DNA of 64,000 nt from Isoetes taiwanensis (GCA_021234155.1 JAJEKV010000010.1:10210406-10274405), one strand, 5' to 3'; positions 1-11,071 are shown, counted from the first letter of the stretch. Numbers and translations: made by a program. The notes: generated from the letters alone by a model not told the origin.

Positions 1-178
1 CTTTCTAAGGTTCATGCAATTCTTTCACAAGAGGAATCTCAATTGTTAGAGGCCCCACTGTCCATGTCTGAATTGCGAGCAGCAACATTTGAGTTGGCTT
101 CAGATAAATGTCCAGGTATGGATGGTATCCCTGTAGAATTTTTTAAAAGGTATTGGGAATGGACGTCAGTAAGCATTA
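1..178 (+). pseudogene. LINE-A reverse transcriptase, N-terminal part (split by a Helitron)
   Basis: Reading frame 1 encodes the start of a plant L1-type reverse transcriptase domain. It includes the motif KCPGMDGIPVEFFKRYW, which matches the conserved 'PGPDG.P.EF.K..W' block before RT motif 1. The frame is open to base 178, where a minus-strand Helitron begins. It resumes in the same frame at 3053. The upstream part of the LINE (endonuclease, ORF1) lies outside the window. What is seen: motif and exact frame continuity. Known of the family: this block precedes the catalytic fingers in non-LTR retrotransposons. The element is not intact, since its 3' half is also cut off at about 3561. Confidence 0.85.
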
Positions 179-189
179 CTAGTAACGGT

Positions 190-206
190 GCCCAGCGTTG
201 CTGGGC
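190..206 (-). other. Helitron-1 3'-terminal hairpin
   Basis: A perfect 7 bp palindromic stem with a 3 nt loop lies 7 nt inside the CTAG terminus. The same hairpin occurs at 9089-9105, 51668-51684 and 51771-51787. It is the rolling-circle termination signal expected for Helitrons and defines the family in this window. Confidence 0.85.
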
Positions 207-1193
207 GTAAGTTGAGAGCCTATAAATATTTTTGGGCCACAATGAGGAAAACATGTCCAAACTATTCCTCTTTGTCATTCTTATTTTTGTAATGGTTGTG
301 TGCGTATGTAAAGTGGGGCGCTCTGTGATATTTTATGTTATTAATTTAAATAGGCACAACCTTAATCGATTTGCCTATTTTTATGTATTTGGATCTTACA
401 TTCAATATCAATATAGCTTAGTAGAAATGATGTCCAGCGTTGCTGGGCAATGTTTGGGCACTAAATACAAACCTCTATGAACCTTAAGATTGTTGTTGTT
501 GCCTCTAATAATTGGTTGTCCACATCTATATGAACCTCACGAATGACATTGTTGCCTCTAATTGTTGGTTGTTCACACCTATATGCGTTTTGCACACCTA
601 TATGCCTTTTGTATATGGACTGCATTGTTTTGCAAGACTGCACCATTTAGGAATGTCACACCATTTAGGAATGTGACATGGAAAGACACAAATGGGAAAG
701 TTGCATTGGATTCAAATATTTAAAATCTCCAACTATAAGTTAAGTGCAAATTTGGCATCTACTATGCATGTTGCTTCACAAACGCCTAACATCTTCTAAT
801 CCTAAAGTAAATTTGTCAACTGCAAACATGTGAGCGATTAATAACAATGCAATAAAACTGAAAAATTCAACCTACATGGCTTAATAAATAAACTTTTTTG
901 GTGCGGAAAGTCACAGCCCTACATGGCTTAGTTAATAAACAAATCTTATTTTGTCTTTGGACAACTTAGGCACCAATCTGTGTAGTGGTAGATTCTTTTG
1001 TAGGCCCTTTTCATATCATTGTTATCAGTACTTTTCTTTTCATCAAATTCCAAGCTTATCATAATTCAGACTGATCTGCAGAAGAAAATCGTACATGTCT
1101 AGATATGCTACTTTAAATCCAGGAAGATTGAATCACAAAGATGATTAAGCCAATCTAAGGCGTTTGTTAAAACTTTATCAAGTAACTTCTTAC

Positions 1194-1513
1194 CAACGCA
1201 ACCGATGTAGAGTCTAAACATACTGAGGGGCCATTTGTTGCAAAATTTATTCCATGAATAATCTGAAGATCTGGAGATAAGAAAGCAGGGAAATATGGCA
1301 ATCCCAACTTAGAAGCTGCAAAATTCGCAGAATACCTCAAAAGGAAATAGTTACATATATAAACAATAAGATCAAAGGAAAGAGAAGAACATGAGAGATT
1401 TACCGAGAAAATCAACAGCGAGAAGCCCATTGGAGAAGCGGTCTGTAGACCCTTGAACATGGTGATCTCTTCTATAAGGAAGGAAATTTGCACCATATTG
1501 ATCCTTTGCATTT
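1194..1513 (-). pseudogene. Captured GDSL esterase/lipase fragment (two exons) inside Helitron-1
   Basis: Two minus-strand exons encode consecutive pieces of a plant GDSL (SGNH) esterase/lipase. The first exon (about 1513-1404) reads NFLPYRRDHH...GSTDRFSNGLLAVDFL, matching the family block 'NYLPYGIDFP.GPTGRFSNG'. It ends at a GT donor at 1403. The second exon (1315-1194) follows a TTTTGCAG acceptor and reads ASKLGLPYFPAFLSP...IIHGINFAT, the next family block. It ends at a GTAAGA donor. The two exons join in phase. The exon with the catalytic GDS motif and the C-terminal Asp/His block are absent, so this cannot make an enzyme. Just upstream in the exon frame is a TGA, consistent with another intron or decay. 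Gene capture by the Helitron is inferred from position. Confidence 0.8.
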
Positions 1514-1515
1514 CT

Positions 1516-3030
1516 AATTCAAGATTGTTCCTTGAGAATAGATGTGGGCTCATAAGATTAAAACCTCGCTTCCATGGACAAAAATTAGAAAAACAGAGAA
1601 TCGAAAGTGAATCTTACTTGAATGTTAACTTTGTCAGCAGCATCTAGTTTCGAGGCTGTTGGAAGAGATACGAAATATAAATTACGAAACAAATAAGTAA
1701 ATCAATGAAAAGGGGCATCCACATTCAAGAAACACCCAGCAGATACCCTCATTAGCAGATACCCTCATTGGATTCACCCAAAGAAACTGGTATGATGGCA
1801 GCATTTGCTTAGAGTGACAGACTCCTCATAAGCTGCAGCAAAATAAGGCACCCAAAATAGGCAGGTAAAAGTATATCAAACATGGTGAGAAGGAATCAGT
1901 CTGCCATACCTCAGCCTTAGAATAAGATACAAATGCGATTCAACATGCCATAGACCCTTAAGACTTATGAGAGCCATTCTAAGGTAAGCTTTCGAATGCA
2001 GACACCATCGAAACCTATAACAACTGCAGCTTGAGATCAAGTAGAAGGATTTAGCATCTGAAAGCTCTACAGTCAGAGAAATTTGTTTAATTTCTGAACA
2101 TAAACGATTACCCACCTGAATACTCTCTCAGCAGCTTCAGGTCTGAGGACCATCGCCAAACAGAAAGAGTCCTGGCAGATCTGTAGATGCCATTGTCGAC
2201 AAAGCCCTTTGTTTGTTTTATTTCTTAGAATAATCTGCATGTCTCTTTCTCTATCTGCATTGTCTCCTTATGGGCATCCCCACAAAAGCGTTGTAGCTCC
2301 TCTATGATTTCGATTTCGCCATAGCTACCCTAAAACGTGCAGAAGCCCGAGAAGAAAACCAGGGGCTATCTAGATTTGAAGCTTTACCTCTGCTATACAT
2401 CTCACACTGGCCCGATAGTGGCTGCCTGAGAGATTATCCATTGTTGCTCGCTAACTGGGAATCCAAAAGACTGCCTGTTTTGACGGAGCAGAGGGCCACT
2501 CGATGCATGTGAAGCTTGAGAATGCATGTGAAAGAGGAAATGTAGCTTATTTTATAGGAAGATGCAGAAGTATCGAGAAGAAGAGAGCAATACCGGCAGC
2601 CAGGAAGCTGCGTTTTCCATGGAAGCAGAGGTTGGCGTTGAAGCAGAAAGTCACTGTGCTTCCGTTGCTCAAGAATGTGGTGGCACAATCTTTCTGGACT
2701 AATCCATCTGTTGCTTTTGTTTGCCTCTGCACCGTTGAGCTAAGAAAACCAAACATGACTTAGAATGCAGATTCTCGGCTCCCCGAAAGAGTTCCTGCCT
2801 GCCATAGCAGCTCCCTAGGCTGGCCGAAAATTCTATGCCTAGTTTTAGCAGACCGCAAGGAATCGAATCCTGCATGCACTCTTGCCAAAACTGCTATAGC
2901 TGCAGACATCACCCATTGAACCCTAAACGGCTAGAGCGAGAAGGAAAAACAACGGGCTATCTGGCCCGTCGAACTAAATTAAAGATCAAATCTGAGCCGT
3001 CAAAATTTTAGGGTTTTATGCACGACATAC
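1516..3030. other. Helitron-1 interior, no recognised gene
   Basis: About 1.5 kb between the GDSL fragment and the Helitron 5' end. Short open stretches exist on both strands at 2503-2763 (plus) and 2547-2756 (minus). The minus one starts with a Ser/Thr-rich segment that could be a transit peptide, but neither matches a family I recognise. GC content around 2500-2760 is higher than in the flanks, so another captured exon is possible. Confidence 0.35.
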
Positions 3031-3052
3031 ACTAAAACTTTATAATAAAGGA

Positions 3053-3561
3053 TGGAGGCATACAAAGATTTGTGTACTTCACATCAATTTGATAGGATTT
3101 TGAATACGGGTTTGATTTCTCTTATTCCTAAAGTGAAAGAACCTGTGAGCATTCATGATTGGCGTCCAATAACTCTTCTATCTACTATCTATAAAATTAT
3201 TGCAAAAGCCTATGGAGAAAGACTTAAACAGGTTTTGGGATTGAGAATAGATGCGGCTCAGTCAGGCTTTCTTCCAGGTCGGCAAATTTTTCATAATATA
3301 GTGGCAGCATATGAAGGAGTTCATTGGGCCCAATGTTCAGGTCAAAATCTTCTATATTTAAAATTGTATTTTGCTAAAGCTTATGATAGTGTGAAGTGGA
3401 CTTTCTTGGATGCCATGCTTTTGAAATTGGGATTTGGGTCTGGTTTCCGATCTATGATGCATAAAATGTTGATTTCTGCTAAGGTGGTAGTACTGTATCA
3501 TGGAGAACCATTGGTGCTTTTTCCAGTTGAGCGTGGAATAAGGCAAGGTTGCCCTTCAATC
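3053..3561 (+). pseudogene. LINE-A reverse transcriptase, central part (3' truncated)
   Basis: Continues the frame of 1-178. Visible RT blocks are LISLIPKVKEP (motif 1/2a), HDWRPITLLSTIYKIIAKA, DAAQSGFLPGRQIFHNI (motif 2), a diverged FAKAYDSVKW block and GIRQGCP. In that block the usual 'D..KAYD' has lost its first aspartate: the sequence reads KLYFAKAYDS, so one catalytic carboxylate is missing. The domain stops right after GIRQGCP, where 'LSP.LF' should follow. From about 3562 the sequence belongs to another element, so the YADD box and the C terminus are missing. An Asp-to-Tyr change plus truncation make it inactive. Confidence 0.88.
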
Positions 3562-4350
3562 AGAGGCTGAGCAGGCTGCTACTGTGATGCAAAAAGTTCA
3601 GGTCGCTTTTGAAGAGAGCCAGTCACAATTGAGAGCCCTTCAAACTAGGGTTGAGACACAAGAAGTGGCCTCTGCAATGAACCCTATGCTGGCTCTCGCT
3701 TGCAGAATCTAGAGCATAGCTCTGCAGCTCGAGATCGGAAGGTGTAGGAGCTGAGGGAAGCCATCACTGAACAAGGCAAAGGCGTCAATGCAGAGGCTCA
3801 TGAGCAATTGCAATGGTGCATGCATGAATTAACAAGGCAGCAACAATTTCAGCAGGAGCTAAGCTCCCGGCTTCAGGAAGGAGAGACCACTATACCTACC
3901 ACGGCAGTCCCACCTGCCCAAGAGTCTGCAAGGCGTCAGCCAGGACCGTCTGCTACTGCACCCCCAAGCCACTCCATGCCACCCCCGTCCCAACGTAGGC
4001 CACAGCCTATGCTCCGCTGACAACAAACAACTCCTCTTGTGCCGGGCAGGATTGACCCAAAAATCGAGAGAGTTCCGGGAGCGGGCGAGAAGCCACAATG
4101 TGGTGGTGCGTGGCACGGCCGAAAAGAGGCGGGGAGGACCTCATTAACCGTCTCAAATATTGATTCTTGCTCGAATGACATTCCCGAGTGCAAGTTACAT
4201 ATTATTAGGGCGAGGCGCCATGGCGCCTAAGCGCCCATCACATCCACAGGTAGTCACGTTCACGCATGCGAGATGCGCAAGTGAAAGTAGCTATCCTACG
4301 CCCGGGGTAGGCGGCCGAAGGAACTGCCTTTGTATATTAACCAAGACCTG
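3562..4350 (+). pseudogene. LINE-B ORF1 (gag-like) remnant
   Basis: The first part reads as a heptad-like coiled coil (SEAEQAATVMQKVQVAFEE then SQSQLRALQTRVETQE). A Pro/Gln/Ser-rich linker (about 3895-4015) follows. Then comes a segment with SHNVVVRG, which resembles the start of the RRM-like domain of LINE ORF1 proteins. Frames change several times and stops interrupt it, so no product is expected. Assignment to LINE-B rather than to a separate gag element rests on order and on the coiled-coil plus 'NVVVRG' pattern; this is inference. Confidence 0.5.
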
Positions 4351-4630
4351 ACCCCAGCCCAACGGTTAAAAGCATTAGCAGGCAGGAGGAGCCTGCGGGG
4401 CCGATTCGAGGTAAGATGCAAATTTTTAAGCCGCCAAATGCTGCTGCGAATCCGCTAACCCTCCGGCAGCTCCTGACCATGCCACTACTTTGCTCTTTCT
4501 GACCACACGCCCCTACTCAAGTTGCTTCACCTTCGCATTTGCTCGCACATCTCATTTTGCCTCTACTTACGCCATTCCCCTTCTGCTGCAGCCCATTTGA
4601 ATCCCCAACCGCCGGGCCGACAAATAGGAA

Positions 4631-6178
4631 TTGTGCCTCCGCATGGTCTCCTGGAATTGTCGGGGCTTCCCATGGCAGAAGGGAGATAGTCTCAACTCTG
4701 TTGCTGCAGATATGGATCTCATCTTCCTTATGGAAACATGGGAGCATGCAGGACACAGGATACCTGACTTGCCAGGATACCAGCGCTACTCAATCTTCAA
4801 TGATTGCACAGGAAAGTGGAGGCATGGGGGAGTTGCCTGCTACTATTGAACGGCCTTGGCACAGTCAATTTCCTTGTTCAAGACAGACAAACACAACTGG
4901 TACTTGTGGGTGCGTGTGCAAAACTGCAGTAGCAGACCCCTCTTTGTGGCAGCCTGCTACTTTCCACATGCAGAAAGCAACTTCTATCACACCCACTTGG
5001 ATGTAGATAGGTTAGACCCCTATGTCGATCTATATGATGACATACAACAGCATAAGCAGTTGGGCAGTGTCATACTCCTTGGAGACTTCAATGCGCGCAC
5101 CGGGGTAGAACAACCCATGAGATTTGATCCCTTGACTGATGATATATTGCAGTTGCATCTTGCAGAAGGAGCTTGGCCACGGACATTAGATGACAATCAG
5201 GTCACACGCTATGGTAGACAATTGCTTTTGCTCTGTGGTATCTTTGATCGGGTAATCTGCAATGGACTGGCACAGTGGCCGTCCACCCGCAAGAGCACTT
5301 GTAGACAGGGAAACCAGGGGGGAGGATCTAGTGTGGTGGACTATGTGTTGGTGCCTGAGCAGGATATGCATATCGTCAAGCACTTCCAGGTGGGAACAAC
5401 TAATAGGGATGAGGAGATCGACTCAGACCACTTACCACTTTACTTGAAGTTGGCTTGGCAGGTTGTGCGAACCCCCTGTGCCACAACTCCTCACATGCCT
5501 CAGCTGCGATTGGATTATGAACATGCGGGGGCTTATGCCCAGATGCTTATATATGACCTGACAGAAATTTTGCAATATCCTACACTAGAGCAACAGACAG
5601 GCCAGCTGACTGATGTGCTTAGGACTGCGGCAGAGAGATGCCTTGGGATAAGCCGCCCGCGACGGACCTCCAGGAACACAACCTTCCCACGTAATCAATG
5701 GTTTGATGCAGAGTGCAAGGAACACAAACGTTGGCTCCGCCAAGTCACAGACCCTGCTTTACGCCCACATGCAGTCAGACAGTACCGCGTCTTCCTTAAA
5801 GCTAAGAAAGCCAGGTATATTGCAGTGCATCAAAGGGAAATGTTTTATCTCTTGGAACGTCACCCCAGGAACTTCTGGCGAAGGGTTCTTAGAAAGCCGA
5901 TGCGACCCACGGGGGAACATCACTCCCGGCGGTGGAGGCAATACTTTGCAACGACTATCGACCCTCGGGGTGCACATGCGGCATTACCCCCGCAAGAAGG
6001 CCCGGTCTTGGAAATCACAGATTCGGACGTGGAACAAGGCTTACAGCGTCTTGCCAATGGGAAAGCCCCGGACCTGGATGGCATGCAGGCAGAATTGCTT
6101 AAGTGGGCAGGGCCGTCCATAATACCAGTGTTGACCCTCTTGTTCAACAAGGCATTACAGGAAGGCTTCCCGCTGTAG
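4631..6178 (+). pseudogene. LINE-B ORF2, endonuclease domain and start of RT
   Basis: An APE-type endonuclease is visible in one frame, broken by a single in-frame TGA at 4847-4849. Motifs in order: VSWNCRGF (N-terminal metal site), LMETWEH (catalytic Glu), ILLGDFNART (the GDFN box), VVDYVLV and SDHLPLYLKL (catalytic Asp-His). A linker with the NQWFDAEC motif and basic segments follows. The RT starts with ITDSDVEQGLQRLANGKAPDLDGMQAELLKW. The frame ends at TAG 6176-6178, where related elements continue with 'W..S.I.PI.KKGD'. The endonuclease would nick target DNA and the RT would copy the LINE RNA at the nick. With the stops, neither can be made as one protein. Confidence 0.85.
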
Positions 6179-8190
6179 TGGACCAATAGCAGAGTTATCA
6201 CCAATAGCAGGTGACCCGCACTGCCCAGCCAATTACCGAACAATCATGGTCAGTTCGGTGTTTGCAAAATTGCTTGCTGGGATTCTTGAGCAGCGGCGGT
6301 GATGGGGCGGGCAAGGCGGCAGCGAGATCTGGGCCCTCACCCATAGGTAGGATTCAGACCCCGACACTCAACCATTGACCACATCTTCACATTGCGAAGC
6401 TGGTTGAAGACAGCCCGGAGAACCGCCGTCGGGGATCTATATTGTTGCCGTGGATTTTTTGAAGGCATTTGACACTTGTGCCTCGGGAAAAACTATGGGC
6501 AAGATTGCGACGGTACCGGGGTTCCTGGAGATTTGCGAGAATGCACGATTAATGTGCTTTATGAAAGATGCTCGGGTCGGTTCGCGGCCGACAAGCCAAC
6601 CATTTGATAGTAGTATCGGGGTTAAATCGGGGATGCCCTCTCTCTCCAACATTGTTTGGGCTTTACATTGATCAATTGGAGAGTCGGCTTTGCGATAATG
6701 GGGGCGGACGGGGCTCACCTCCTCTACCGGATCATCAAGCGGTTAATATATCGCGATGATGTTGACCTCTAGCTTACACACCAGCAGACATGCAACGACA
6801 TCTCGATGCCACGGACACATTTTGTCAAGCGGCCCGATATCTTGGCGTCAACTTGGCCAAGACTAAGGTGGTTTCATATCATCTTCCACGCGACGGTAGG
6901 GATCCCCTCCTTCGGTTATCGAGGCGTAAATGTGGAAGTAGCATCCACATACAAATATTTGGGAGTGGAGTTTCCTTCTACTATGCAATCGCTTGGTTCG
7001 GAAATTTTTCAGCCTCAAGAAGCGTCTTTTCCGACTCTTCTCGAACCTATCTCGGCAAGCTCCAACATTGTCCGCGATTCCTCAGGAAATACTAAGAAAA
7101 TCATATTATTTTCAGCCGGAATTTTTCCCTCTTTGTTTCAAATCTGTCCATTAAATCTGGATTTTGTCCAAGAAAGTTACAAGGGTTCTGGGGAACTTCC
7201 CGAACCGAAAGTGCACTGACACATCCATACGACCCACGAAGTTACTGGCCGGGCTGGAAAGCACTATATGCAATGCAAAATAATAGTCATAGAGCGGAGT
7301 TGTATGATTGGACCCATCACCACACCTCTCAAAGTCTTAGTGGAGCCCGTCCTTTTATCTGAGGGTTGAAGTATGGGGCCCGATGGTATCCCTCGCTACT
7401 TGGAATGACTTGGAGCAAAAGTCGCGAGAAAGCCTTCTTGGTACGAGCACTAGGGGTGAAGTCCACAGTCCCATATCAAATTCTCACCAGAGGAGACAAG
7501 ATTCTTGCCTCTTGAGGGGCCCCCTTGATCGCCACATTGTCTATTTTCAAAAGGTGGTCAACATGGGCGATGCTCGTCTCCCTAAACTAGCTTATACCAT
7601 GGCAATGGGGCCCACAATGTCTCAAGGCCTGCTTTGGAGGGAAAAGAGAGCTCAACGGATGGCTAGATGGAATGTGCGAGAACACGAGTGCATACATGTG
7701 CAAACAGCGGCAGATCGCCATAGTTTGAGGCAATATCTTGGCGCTTGCTTCATCGAGGAAGCTTTGGGATGCCAGGCGCCCTTGAACAAGTCAAGGCGAC
7801 ACACTACCGGCGCCACATAAATTCCACATTGGAGCGAGGCCCACAATGCTACTGCGCACCCACTTGCCCATGAAAAGACGGACTCTCATTGCCTCCATTA
7901 AGCGCGAGGGGGCACATCATCTTGAATTGAGACAGGCGGATGGATTGGTGAGCCACGCGGGGGCGAGGCTCACAATCAATCTTTGCCAAATGGGAGTCAT
8001 TGAGGATGAATCTCATACCCTTCAAAGTTGCCCAGCATATGATCAAATCCGGACGTGCTATGCTGAGCTGGTCAGGCCTGGCCAGCCGCTACATGTGACA
8101 TTGAGCACGGCATCCGTACGGGTGCTAGGATCATACCTTCAGGAGGTCATGGACATGCGAGATCAGCTATGTCCTCGGGCACGTACTTGA
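6179..8190 (+). pseudogene. LINE-B ORF2, RT palm and C-terminal region, heavily decayed
   Basis: RT motifs appear in shifting frames: CPANYRTIMVSSVFAKLLAGIL (6213-6280), VDFLKAFDT near 6450, a GCPLSPTLFGLYIDQLES block at 6620-6680, and a YxDD box mutated to IYRDDVDL near 6750-6770. FCQAARYLGVNLAKTKVVSY follows at 6805-6880. A C-terminal open stretch (7846-8190) contains C-x(13)-H-x(5)-C within NLCQMGVIEDESHTLQSC, the Cys/His zinc-finger-like domain (zf-RVT) typical of plant LINE C termini. Frameshifts and stops are numerous. Order and spacing agree with one ancient LINE ORF2. Confidence 0.75.
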
Positions 8191-8215
8191 CATGTACATA
8201 CACATTTATGTAGTG

Positions 8216-8640
8216 GGTATGAAACAACCTTTGTAGAGGAGGTTCCCCTCCTCTTCTATCGTCTTGTATCATTGCCATTCTTTTAATATAAGTGTCTCAG
8301 TTCTTCAAAAAAAAAAAAAAAAAACAACATTAGTACAATGATGGCAACATGCGTTTGATCCCTTTCAAACACAAAAGCTCTTAACCGTATTAGAGTGCCC
8401 TCAAAATAGAAACACTAAAGATAAGTCGACCATAGACAAGTAGGCCATAAAGCACAAGATAAAAAGGTATGCCAAAGAACAAAAGTTATGCGAGACGGTA
8501 TGAAACAACCTTTGCAAAGGACGTTCCCCTGCTCTTCCAAAAAAAAAAAGAGAAGAAAGAAATCATATATGCCTTTAAGGTATGAAACAACCTTTACCTC
8601 TTTAAATATATGGGAGGTATCCCCTCCTCTTCAAAAGAAA
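8216..8640 (+). repeat. Three clustered copies of the LINE-B 3' end
   Basis: The 3' UTR motif TATGAAACAACCTTT followed by a GAGGTTCCCCTCCTCTTC-like segment occurs at 8218, 8499 and 8580. In each case it is followed by an A-rich tract. The first is the end of LINE-B; the other two are about 45-60 bp fragments with their own A-rich tails. They look like severely 5'-truncated insertions of the same LINE family, or a local duplication of the tail. Confidence 0.7.
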
Positions 8641-9088
8641 AAAGGGAAGAAGGACATAGGATAAATTTTTAGTAAGTCAATGTTTTAATCCATACAACCA
8701 TACAATACAACTATACATGTGGCAATACACACTCTATTGAGATCTGGGAAAGGATAATAGAGATAAATAAAAGAATGCTCAATTATTGAGATCCGAAAAA
8801 GGATTAAAATTGCCACAACGCACATGGCAAACATCCTCAAATAGCAAAATACAGAGGCGGTGGAGGAATCGAACCTCCAGACAACCCACACACTTCACAA
8901 AACAAAAATAAAAAAACATGTAGAGATACAATACAAAACACTTCTGATAGATGAGAACATGTAGAGATACAATGCAAAACCCAATAAAAAGATCATTAAG
9001 CTCTTGAAACTTTCAAGAGCATAAGCATAAATGTTTTGGTGAAGCGACTCTAAGTTTAAACAACATTATTTATACGTTCTTGACCTAT

Positions 9089-9116
9089 GCCCAGCAACGC
9101 TGGGCACCGTTACTAG
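9089..9116 (+). mobile_element. Helitron 3' terminus (plus strand), 5' end not found
   Basis: Hairpin GCCCAGC-AAC-GCTGGGC (9089-9105), then ACCGTTA and the end CTAG at 9113-9116, followed by host T at 9117. The sequence from 9117 on matches repeat copies near 19026 and 19705, where the text runs uninterrupted through the insertion point (...CATATGTT...). That supports a true insertion between A and T. I could not find a matching TC...TATTATAA 5' end upstream in this window, so the Helitron body is undefined or truncated by later insertions. Confidence 0.75.
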
Positions 9117-9330
9117 TGTTATTATGAGTTCACATAGAAGCACATATAGGTGGTTGCAATTGTATTTATGGTAGGCAAGCAGATGTTACAAAAGCCAAAA
9201 GCAACCAACAGGTGGTCACCATTTTTTGTCAATTGTTACCCCACCGTAGGTTTAAAAGTTTGGACATGTGATGGGCTATGTAAGGAACTCATATGTTAGT
9301 GCTATAAAAATGACTTTGAAGGTTGGAAAT
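9117..9330 (+). repeat. Dispersed repeat copy (same family as 18640-19910)
   Basis: GAGTTCACATAGAAGCACAT and the following 200 bases match segments starting at 19032 and 19718. These include the AATTGTTACCCCACCGTAGG and GGAACTCATATG blocks. No coding potential. It is the host sequence that received the Helitron terminus at 9116. Confidence 0.75.
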
Positions 9331-10560
9331 TAGAAGCTTCATATCATAATACTTACAAGGTTTATTTATCGCGTGACCAAGGCCGCAAGCAAGACATTTT
9401 TTTTTTTTTTTTTGGCACTTTATCGAGGAATACGTTTGATCCTCAAGCATTATCTAAGGGTATGAAGTTTTGATGTCCATTGTTAATAGAGATGTAAGGA
9501 GTTATGCTATGCACAATTGTAATATAGGGAGTGAGTTCAAGCAGTAAACCAACTCAATGACATGTGCCCTCGTTTCCACGCCCACATATGTAGATCATAA
9601 GCCCCATGTCCATGTCTCCTCTGAATTTGTCTGCACCATAGCGGATGGTTCCTCAAACCATAACAATAGAAAGAATAAGTCAGAACTAGACAACGTAACA
9701 TATGCCAATATTGCATACTGATTACCCATCGAAATAGCAGACAAAATTAGAGGATTTCACTGTCTTTAGAAGGTTTCATTTGGTCCTTATTGAAGCCAGC
9801 GACTGCATGACCTAGCGTGGAAGGATCTAATCCACGAGGTAAACATGGTAACGATTTTGGCACCAGGTTAGTATGAGATCTAAGGTAAACATGGTAACGA
9901 TTTTGGCACCAGGTTAGTATGAGATCTAACTGCGATGCATTCTGCAGCCTTTCTGTATCACAATAATGCCATGGTATTGAATGTATACATATATATCTAA
10001 GAGGATGCGAATGGAGCTAAAAGGCTGCATGGAATGCAAGTCTCACAAAAAATCTAATAATATCATAGTTGCAATCCAGTTGTAATGTGCTTATTCTGAA
10101 CAACTGCTATTTCTTTGTAAGCCATTGGTTAAAACATTATTAGCTGAGAAGACTACTACTATTGGTGGAGAGTTGGTTATCATCTGTTTTTACATTACAA
10201 TGTAGATAACAACATGGAAGATTAAACTGCTGTGCTTGCAATTTGCTTTTTGATTTATCTACAATGAACTAATTGAACATTTAGATAATGGTAGTGTGGA
10301 ACTTACGATCAGCGTGTCATACTGGTGCTAAATCAACAGCAAGGGACGGGGATATTGATGTCAACTGCAGGGGTGTGTAATGATGCTCCCAATGGTTATA
10401 TTTTGAGGGGATATTGATGTCAACTGCTCCCAATGGTTATATTTTGAGCTTTGCTCTGGACCTCAGAAGTCAAATTTGCATAGTCTAATGTATCTTATAC
10501 AAATATATCATTAACATTGGTTATTAGCAAGAAAAGTGTTCACTGTAAACGAATATGCAT
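9331..10560. other. Non-coding stretch with short tandem duplications
   Basis: No gene seen. There is a poly(T) run at about 9400-9415. A 51 bp unit (GTAAACATGGTAACGATTTT and on) is duplicated in tandem at about 9839-9938. A second local duplication sits at 10340-10440 (GGGGATATTGATGTCAACTG). Confidence 0.5.
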
Positions 10561-10639
10561 AGTCACATCTCTATCTGCAACTTTAACTTTGGGGATGAGA
10601 ATTTTAATAACCCCAAGCCATAATAACCCCATTCAATAC

Positions 10640-10841
10640 CGATTCTTCTCATCATCAATTGGACTATCTGCACCTTGTTGCGATAGTCTTCTGTGAAGCT
10701 TCCAATACCTAAACGAAAATTAGAGTCTTTTCGTACACTCCAGTTCATCGCATATATTGGCCATGGTGCTTCATGTGTGTAGATCTCTGCTCGCTTTGGT
10801 GCCTCCTGTGAGTAAAGCTCGCTCTTCTTTTCAACCGACAT
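10640..10841 (-). pseudogene. LWD/TTG1-like WD40 protein, N-terminal exon, frameshifted
   Basis: From ATG at 10841 the minus strand reads [20 protein letters not shown], then [20 protein letters not shown] and [21 protein letters not shown]. This is the N terminus of the plant WD40 clock/cell-fate family LWD1/LWD2-TTG1, whose members read '[24 protein letters not shown]...RLAIASF.E.Y.N.V.IVQL'. After IVQL the family continues 'DDE'. Here the frame reads MMRR, while the +1 frame gives DDEKNR then a stop: a one-base loss and a nonsense codon. No WD repeats follow. It is a gene fragment or a dead copy. Function in live relatives: a scaffold for transcriptional complexes in the nucleus. Confidence 0.75.
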
Positions 10842-11071
10842 GCTGTAAATATTCCAAATCCTGAAGAGTATATGCATGTTAGTACTAATGGATCTCCCCA
10901 AAGAAGACCCGGGATGAAATGGGCGAAAATGCAAGAGCAATAAATTAATAAAGCATCCGCTTCCACGTAAAGATTCAGAAAAATCATCCAAAGATTGCAT
11001 GAAATGAAACATGCATATACTCTGTAATGACACTCTGATGCCTGCTTCCAGAGAGAGTTAAAAGCTTTCAT

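Larger units (their letters stand above)
179..3052 (-). mobile_element. Helitron-1, non-autonomous, inserted into LINE-A
   Basis: On the minus strand the element starts TCCTTTATTATAAAG at 3052 and ends CTAG at 182-179. A 7 bp stem, 3 nt loop hairpin (GCCCAGC-AAC-GCTGGGC, 206-190) lies 7 nt before the CTAG end. The host base before the element is A (178) and the host base after it is T (3053). These are the standard Helitron hallmarks: 5' TC, 3' hairpin plus CTRR, insertion between A and T, no target duplication. Removing 179-3052 rejoins the LINE-A reading frame exactly. No Rep/helicase ORF is present, so it is non-autonomous. It carries GDSL esterase exons (1194-1513). Three other Helitron ends in this window share the hairpin. 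Confidence 0.92.
3562..8323 (+). mobile_element. LINE-B, decayed non-LTR retrotransposon with poly(A) tail
   Basis: A second, different LINE abuts the broken end of LINE-A. In order it shows an ORF1 remnant with a coiled coil and a Pro/Gln-rich segment, an APE-type endonuclease, an RT domain, a zf-RVT-like Cys/His segment, a 3' UTR and an 18 nt A-tail at about 8306-8323. The element carries stops and frameshifts throughout. I could not find target-site duplications: the sequence before 3562 and the sequence after the A-tail do not match. Either the left boundary is truncated or the junction is a rearrangement. A diverged copy of its 3' end is at 13070-13205. Confidence 0.8.

Noticed and set aside
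2845-2880. tRNA-like segment (GATTCGATTCC on the minus strand)
   Set aside because: The stem does not pair well and no other arms are found.
3808-4020. Independent small gene with a Pro-rich C terminus
   Set aside because: It fits as the Pro/Gln-rich linker of the decayed LINE-B ORF1; stops and frame changes surround it.
8855-8885. tRNA gene (GGAGGTTCGATTCCTCC on the minus strand looks like a T-arm)
   Set aside because: Only a T-arm-like hairpin is present; no matching acceptor stem, D-arm or anticodon arm upstream.
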